Shown here one piece after another: positions 60,562 through 64,000 of a stretch of DNA of 64,000 nt (position 1 is the first letter of the stretch; every line of letters begins with the position of its first letter). This DNA comes from Bacillota bacterium (GTDB lineage Bacteria > Bacillota_I > Bacilli_A > RF39 > UBA660): positions 558,001-622,000 of the forward strand of contig JAEWOE010000006.1 of the NCBI GenBank assembly GCA_023460995.1, read 5' to 3'. Made by a program: the position numbers and the translations under genes. The notes beneath the pieces were generated by a model. The model saw nothing but the letters and a program-made list of their open reading frames with translations. It ran no database searches and was not told the origin of the DNA.

Positions 60562-61947
60562 ATGAAAAAATTATTACTTTTTATAGGCCTAATTTTTAGT
60601 TTTATACAACCAATATCTGCTAAAACTTACTATGGAGAATACGGTGATTTTACGAACTATTCTGAAGTTGAGGTAAAATCAAATGAAGTTACTAAAGTAG
60701 AAAGTAAGAAATACTATCATGCATATAAAGAAGAAATTGATTATCAATATGTAGAAGATTACTCATATAATGAGACAGGTAATTATCCTAATAGTTATTC
60801 TAATTGGGTAAAAGATAAAGATTTACTTGATATTAATTACCAAATAGAAGAGTGTAATGCATATACATATCAACCATTTAAAAAACTTAAGTATTTCTAC
60901 TTAACGAATATTGGTGAAAACGTACATGTTGATTCAGTCTTTGCTTTTAATACTAAAACAGATGAAGTTCTAATGTACAGTGCTAATTTTGATATGTATA
61001 AAAACGATACATTAATTTTTTATATTAATAAAAATTATAACTTAGGTGATTTAGAGATAAATATATCTATAGAAAAACAGGAAAATGTCAAAGCAAATTT
61101 AGTTTTATCTATGAATAATGATTCGGATCCTTTTAGTAAAAAAATAATTGTTAAGTCATTAACTGATGATTCCTCTGGAACAAATGTTAACATTCAGGTA
61201 AGTAATTTTTATGATGTTGAAGAATTATATTTAGATACAATAAGTACTACTTATTGTGATAGCGAAATAAATGGAAAAGTTATTGAAAATTATATTGTTT
61301 ACCGTAATAACTATTTAATGCGCAGGAAAGAAGTTTTTAAAAAGATATATGAAGATTTATACTTATTAGAAGAAACTGGTGAATACAAAGTCGATTATGA
61401 AGATTTCAAGACTTATTATAGATATAGTGTTCGTGATAAAGTTGTTATTAAAGATGATTTAATTATTGATAATAAAGATTTTAATTTAAATGATTTTATT
61501 ATAGAAAGTTCAGTAGATAATATTGAAATAACGAGTAATTTGAACCCTAATATAAATGGAATTTATAATATTAATTTTATTTTGCCATTTAAAACTGTTT
61601 CGACTACTTTAACTGTTGATATAAAAGATAACTTTTTATACGCCCTAAAACAGCAAGAACATTATATAGATTATTTATTAGATAAAGCTACTTCAGCAAC
61701 ATATAAGGTTGATGAAAAGAACTTAGAAATAAAAGAAAATATAATTTCAAGTACAGACGAAATAAATTCATTAAAGGAAGAAATAAACAATTACAGGTTA
61801 AAAATTAAACAGTTAGAAGAAAGAAAATCTTTTGATGAAGAAAAAGAACTAAGTAAACAATCGATTAATTTTCCTATAATACTAGTTTGTTTAACAATAA
61901 TATTCGTCATGGATAAATTTGTCGAAAAAAGACTTTTGAAAAAATAG
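60562..61947 (+). CDS. Secreted protein with C-terminal membrane anchor, unknown function
   Basis: About 461 residues. A signal peptide (LLLFIGLIFSFIQPISA, cleavage after Ala) leads an extracellular region with no recognised domain, rich in Tyr, Asn and Asp, with two Cys residues. A coiled coil (about 385-430, EINSLKEEINNYRLKIKQLE) precedes a C-terminal membrane helix (INFPIILVCLTIIFVMD) and a short Lys/Arg tail, giving a type I topology. ATG 60562 is preferred to the in-frame GTG at 60553, which forms part of the GGGAGGTG RBS. It lies immediately before the STAS/sigma pair. Confidence 0.72.
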   Translation: MKKLLLFIGLIFSFIQPISAKTYYGEYGDFTNYSEVEVKSNEVTKVESKKYYHAYKEEIDYQYVEDYSYNETGNYPNSYSNWVKDKDLLDINYQIEECNAYTYQPFKKLKYFYLTNIGENVHVDSVFAFNTKTDEVLMYSANFDMYKNDTLIFYINKNYNLGDLEINISIEKQENVKANLVLSMNNDSDPFSKKIIVKSLTDDSSGTNVNIQVSNFYDVEELYLDTISTTYCDSEINGKVIENYIVYRNNYLMRRKEVFKKIYEDLYLLEETGEYKVDYEDFKTYYRYSVRDKVVIKDDLIIDNKDFNLNDFIIESSVDNIEITSNLNPNINGIYNINFILPFKTVSTTLTVDIKDNFLYALKQQEHYIDYLLDKATSATYKVDEKNLEIKENIISSTDEINSLKEEINNYRLKIKQLEERKSFDEEKELSKQSINFPIILVCLTIIFVMDKFVEKRLLKK

Positions 61948-62013
61948 TCTAGTTTTGTCGAAATTGAATAATTGCTGAAAAAGTTGTGCTAAATTATATA
62001 GGAAGGTGATTAA

Positions 62014-62355
62014 ATGCTAGGAATAGAAATGGAATTTATAAAAGGGATTCTATTTATTAGATTAGATGGTAAATTAAATGGAGAGACCTGTAATAAATTA
62101 TACGAGGAAGTTTCTGAAATGATTTTTGACAATGGTATACGGAACATTGTTTTTAATCTAGAAAACATAAGTGAAATAGATATTAATGGCATAAATTCTT
62201 TAATATATAATTACAAATTATGTAAACAAAACCATGGTGATTCAATAGTATGTAATATTAATAGTACAGTAAAAAATGCCTTTGCAAAAGGCATGAAAGG
62301 TTTTATTCCCATAACTAGTAACGAATTAACAGCATTAAATATATTTAATATTTAA
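62014..62355 (+). CDS. SpoIIAA-like STAS-domain protein without the phosphorylatable Ser
   Basis: 113 residues, a single STAS domain (FIKGILFIRLDGKLNGETCN, then RNIVFNLENIS and EIDINGINSLIYNY). It lies 12 bases before a SigF/SigG-like gene, as spoIIAA does in the spoIIA operon. In anti-sigma antagonists the helix start reads D-S-S-G-L, with a phosphorylated Ser; here it is D-I-N-G-I, so switching by phosphorylation as in SpoIIAA is unlikely. RBS GGAAGGTGA. No SpoIIAB-like kinase gene lies between the two genes. Confidence 0.75.
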   Translation: MLGIEMEFIKGILFIRLDGKLNGETCNKLYEEVSEMIFDNGIRNIVFNLENISEIDINGINSLIYNYKLCKQNHGDSIVCNINSTVKNAFAKGMKGFIPITSNELTALNIFNI

Positions 62356-62367
62356 GGAGATAAAAAG

Positions 62368-63024
62368 ATGGAACCTATTGAACAAGTAATACAAAAGAAT
62401 CAGAATTTAATTTATTCAATTACTAACTATTTTAGTAATTATGGTAATAAGGAAGATTTGTTTCAAGTAGGAGTAATAGGAATGATAAAAGCATATCAAA
62501 ATTATGATGAAAATTTTGATATAAAATTTACAACATATGCTTATACATATATTTTAGGAGAAATGAAAAAGTATATAAGAGAAGATAAATCTATAAAAGT
62601 AAGTAGAAGTATTAATTCATTAAATTCTAAAATTGAACAAGCATCAAATATGTTGGCTCAAAAATTATATAGATTGCCAACAACTAGTGAATTATCTAGT
62701 TTTCTTGGAATACCGGAAGAGTTAGTTAATGAAGCTCTAAACAGCAAAAGGGAAGTAAAAAGTATTGACGAGCCAATTGCTTGTGATTCAAAAGAGGTAA
62801 CTCTTCATGAAACTATTCCAGCTAAAAGTCTAGATATCAATACATTAATTGCTTTAAAACAAGAACTAACAAAACTTGATTCTGCTGAGCTTGAACTTAT
62901 AAGAAATAGGTATTTTGATGATAAAACCCAAATGCAAACAGCAAGCAATTTGGGCATGACACAAGTTCAAGTATCAAGAAAAGAGCAAAAAGTTTTAACA
63001 AAACTAAGAAATAATTTAAATTAG
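62368..63024 (+). CDS. Sporulation-type sigma factor (SigF/SigG/SigB group)
   Basis: 218 residues, a short sigma-70 protein of the SigB/F/G group. Region 2 is NKEDLFQVGVIGMIKAYQNY and KFTTYAYTYILGEMKKYIRED; region 3 is about residues 90-130 (TTSELSSFLGIPEELVNEAL); region 4 HTH is QTASNLGMTQVQVSRKEQ. The absence of region 1 and the size match SigF/SigG. It follows the STAS protein, recalling spoIIAA-spoIIAB-sigF, but without spoIIAB. RBS AAGGAGAT. Whether it controls sporulation or another programme cannot be decided here. Confidence 0.85.
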   Translation: MEPIEQVIQKNQNLIYSITNYFSNYGNKEDLFQVGVIGMIKAYQNYDENFDIKFTTYAYTYILGEMKKYIREDKSIKVSRSINSLNSKIEQASNMLAQKLYRLPTTSELSSFLGIPEELVNEALNSKREVKSIDEPIACDSKEVTLHETIPAKSLDINTLIALKQELTKLDSAELELIRNRYFDDKTQMQTASNLGMTQVQVSRKEQKVLTKLRNNLN

Positions 63025-63030
63025 GAATTG

Positions 63031-63059
63031 TTGCAACAAAAAAATACATATAGTATAAT
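63031..63059 (+). promoter_or_regulatory. Promoter of the O-antigen-ligase-like gene
   Basis: TTGCAA (63031-63036), 17-base spacer, TATAAT (63054-63059). A TTGTTGCAACAA palindrome overlaps the -35. Confidence 0.7.
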
Positions 63060-63091
63060 TTACTTAAGAAAGTAACTTTACTAGGTGTATT

Positions 63092-64000
63092 ATGAAAAAT
63101 AAGTATGAAGAAATTACTATACTATTAACCTTAGTGTACATAATGATAAGCCCACTTTATTTTAACTACTCTAATTTATTTACTGAAACATTATCAGTAA
63201 TTAAATATTTAAAAATAGGATGGGTTGTTTCCACATTATTTATAACATTAGGTTATTTATTTATATATAAAGAAAGAAAAGTCAAATTTAATAGACTAGA
63301 TCTAATAATATTAACTTTTCCTATTTTATATTTTATCCCTATGTTATGTGGAAAAGTTGTAACAGGTATAAGACTAAATTCAGAATATATATTTGTTAGT
63401 CTATTAATTGCGATACATGTAATAGTTTTAAGAAGAATAATTAATAAAGAGAGATTGAATTATATTTTAAAAACCATTATATTATCTAGCACTATATCAG
63501 TATTTATTTCATTTATTATTGAAAGTAATCCTGATATAGGAAATTTATTACAAATTAGTTCTTGGTTTGGAGATTTTTATAAAAACAGCGTAGATAGGTT
63601 ATATGGTACTCTACTTTATCCTAATACCTATGCCACATTTATACTAACAGGGTATTTTATAACTTGTTATTATTTAACTAAAGATAATAATAATATTATA
63701 TTGCATTTTTGTTTATTTATATTGTTATTAGCTTTTTTATTAACAATGTCTAAAATAACTACCATGATTTTTATAATTATAAACGCATTACTAATAATTA
63801 ACTACTTTATTAAAAAAAAATATAAAGAAATTATTAGTTTAATGACAATATATATCTGCATAATTTTGCCATTATTATATACTCTTAATAAGACTCGTAT
63901 TTTTATTTATAACAATAACTTAATAATATTCTTATCTATTATTATTTTAATGTTTATAGTTTATTACATAAGTTATTTAATATTGCTATCTATTAGTAAA
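63092..64000 (+). CDS. O-antigen ligase/polymerase-like membrane protein, partial (3' end outside window)
   Basis: The frame from ATG 63092 is open to the window end (303 codons); the RBS is TAGGTG. The translation is almost entirely hydrophobic, with about eight membrane helices. A short loop reading RLYGTLLYPNTYATFIL matches the YPN-x-x-A segment common in Wzy/O-antigen-ligase-like proteins of Gram-positive bacteria, which polymerise or ligate surface glycans. The catalytic Wzy_C loop would lie beyond the window, so the assignment is provisional. Confidence 0.6.
   Translation, partial: MKNKYEEITILLTLVYIMISPLYFNYSNLFTETLSVIKYLKIGWVVSTLFITLGYLFIYKERKVKFNRLDLIILTFPILYFIPMLCGKVVTGIRLNSEYIFVSLLIAIHVIVLRRIINKERLNYILKTIILSSTISVFISFIIESNPDIGNLLQISSWFGDFYKNSVDRLYGTLLYPNTYATFILTGYFITCYYLTKDNNNIILHFCLFILLLAFLLTMSKITTMIFIIINALLIINYFIKKKYKEIISLMTIYICIILPLLYTLNKTRIFIYNNNLIIFLSIIILMFIVYYISYLILLSISK

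Noticed and set aside
1..64000. CRISPR array, tRNA or rRNA genes
   Set aside because: I saw no regularly spaced direct repeats of array type and no cloverleaf with conserved T-loop or rRNA sequence; a tRNA search program would settle this.

Overview
The window is very AT-rich, uses the standard code (TGA acts as a stop), has strong Shine-Dalgarno sites and many short intrinsic terminators, and carries Bacillota genes. The order ireB(end)-ruvX-yrzB-mltG-trmR-trhP1-trhP2-greA-tig matches the Bacillus alaS-greA neighbourhood. A SpoIIA-type STAS protein with a SigF/SigG-like sigma factor, and DacF, point to a (possibly former) spore former. My best inference is an uncultured gut Bacilli/RF39-like lineage; the sequence alone does not fix the taxon. 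No rRNA, tRNA or CRISPR array was seen.

Region by region. (1) 1-7.9 kb: conserved housekeeping genes for Holliday junction resolution, cell-wall lytic transglycosylase, wobble-uridine 5-methoxylation, transcript cleavage, trigger factor and a VanY-type carboxypeptidase. (2) 7.95-9.9 kb: a pseudopilin-like surface protein bracketed by two copies of the same 23-bp terminator. (3) 9.93-25.76 kb: dacF split in two by a 14,673-bp integrative element. Its ends can be read to the base: removing 10562-25234 restores an uninterrupted DacF of about 384 residues. The element carries two large serine recombinases, a Rep-like winged-helix protein preceded by a palindrome cluster, an XRE regulator with two membrane proteins, a CBASS operon (2TM-NUDIX effector, CD-NTase, E2-SEC-C protein), a DUF4236-FtsK-gamma fusion, a helicase-nuclease, and a type II Thoeris pair (TM-macro ThsA, TIR ThsB). 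Three of the cargo modules have an intrinsic-terminator hairpin in the 5' leader, just ahead of the first gene. (4) 26-27 kb: an alpha/beta hydrolase and a relic of a second dacF 3' end.

(5) 27.3-50.7 kb: the most unusual region, a coherent locus for what looks like an undescribed TasA/camelysin-like surface fibre. It has four close paralogous subunits and a divergent fifth, minor subunits sharing a C-terminal [WY]xEGxD motif, a 1232-residue GLUG-repeat protein, three SipW-like signal peptidase homologues (one without catalytic residues, one fused to a 580-residue cytosolic region), a membrane-anchored McrB-like AAA ATPase with a DUF2357-like partner, and further TasA-like proteins at the right edge. 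Three promoters share the same -35, 16-bp spacer and -10, and two have palindromes over the -10.

(6) 51-64 kb: a TetR-controlled heterodimeric ABC exporter, a large polytopic membrane protein, ClpC, an anchored secreted protein, the STAS/sigma pair without a visible anti-sigma kinase, and the start of an O-antigen-ligase-like membrane protein that runs off the window.
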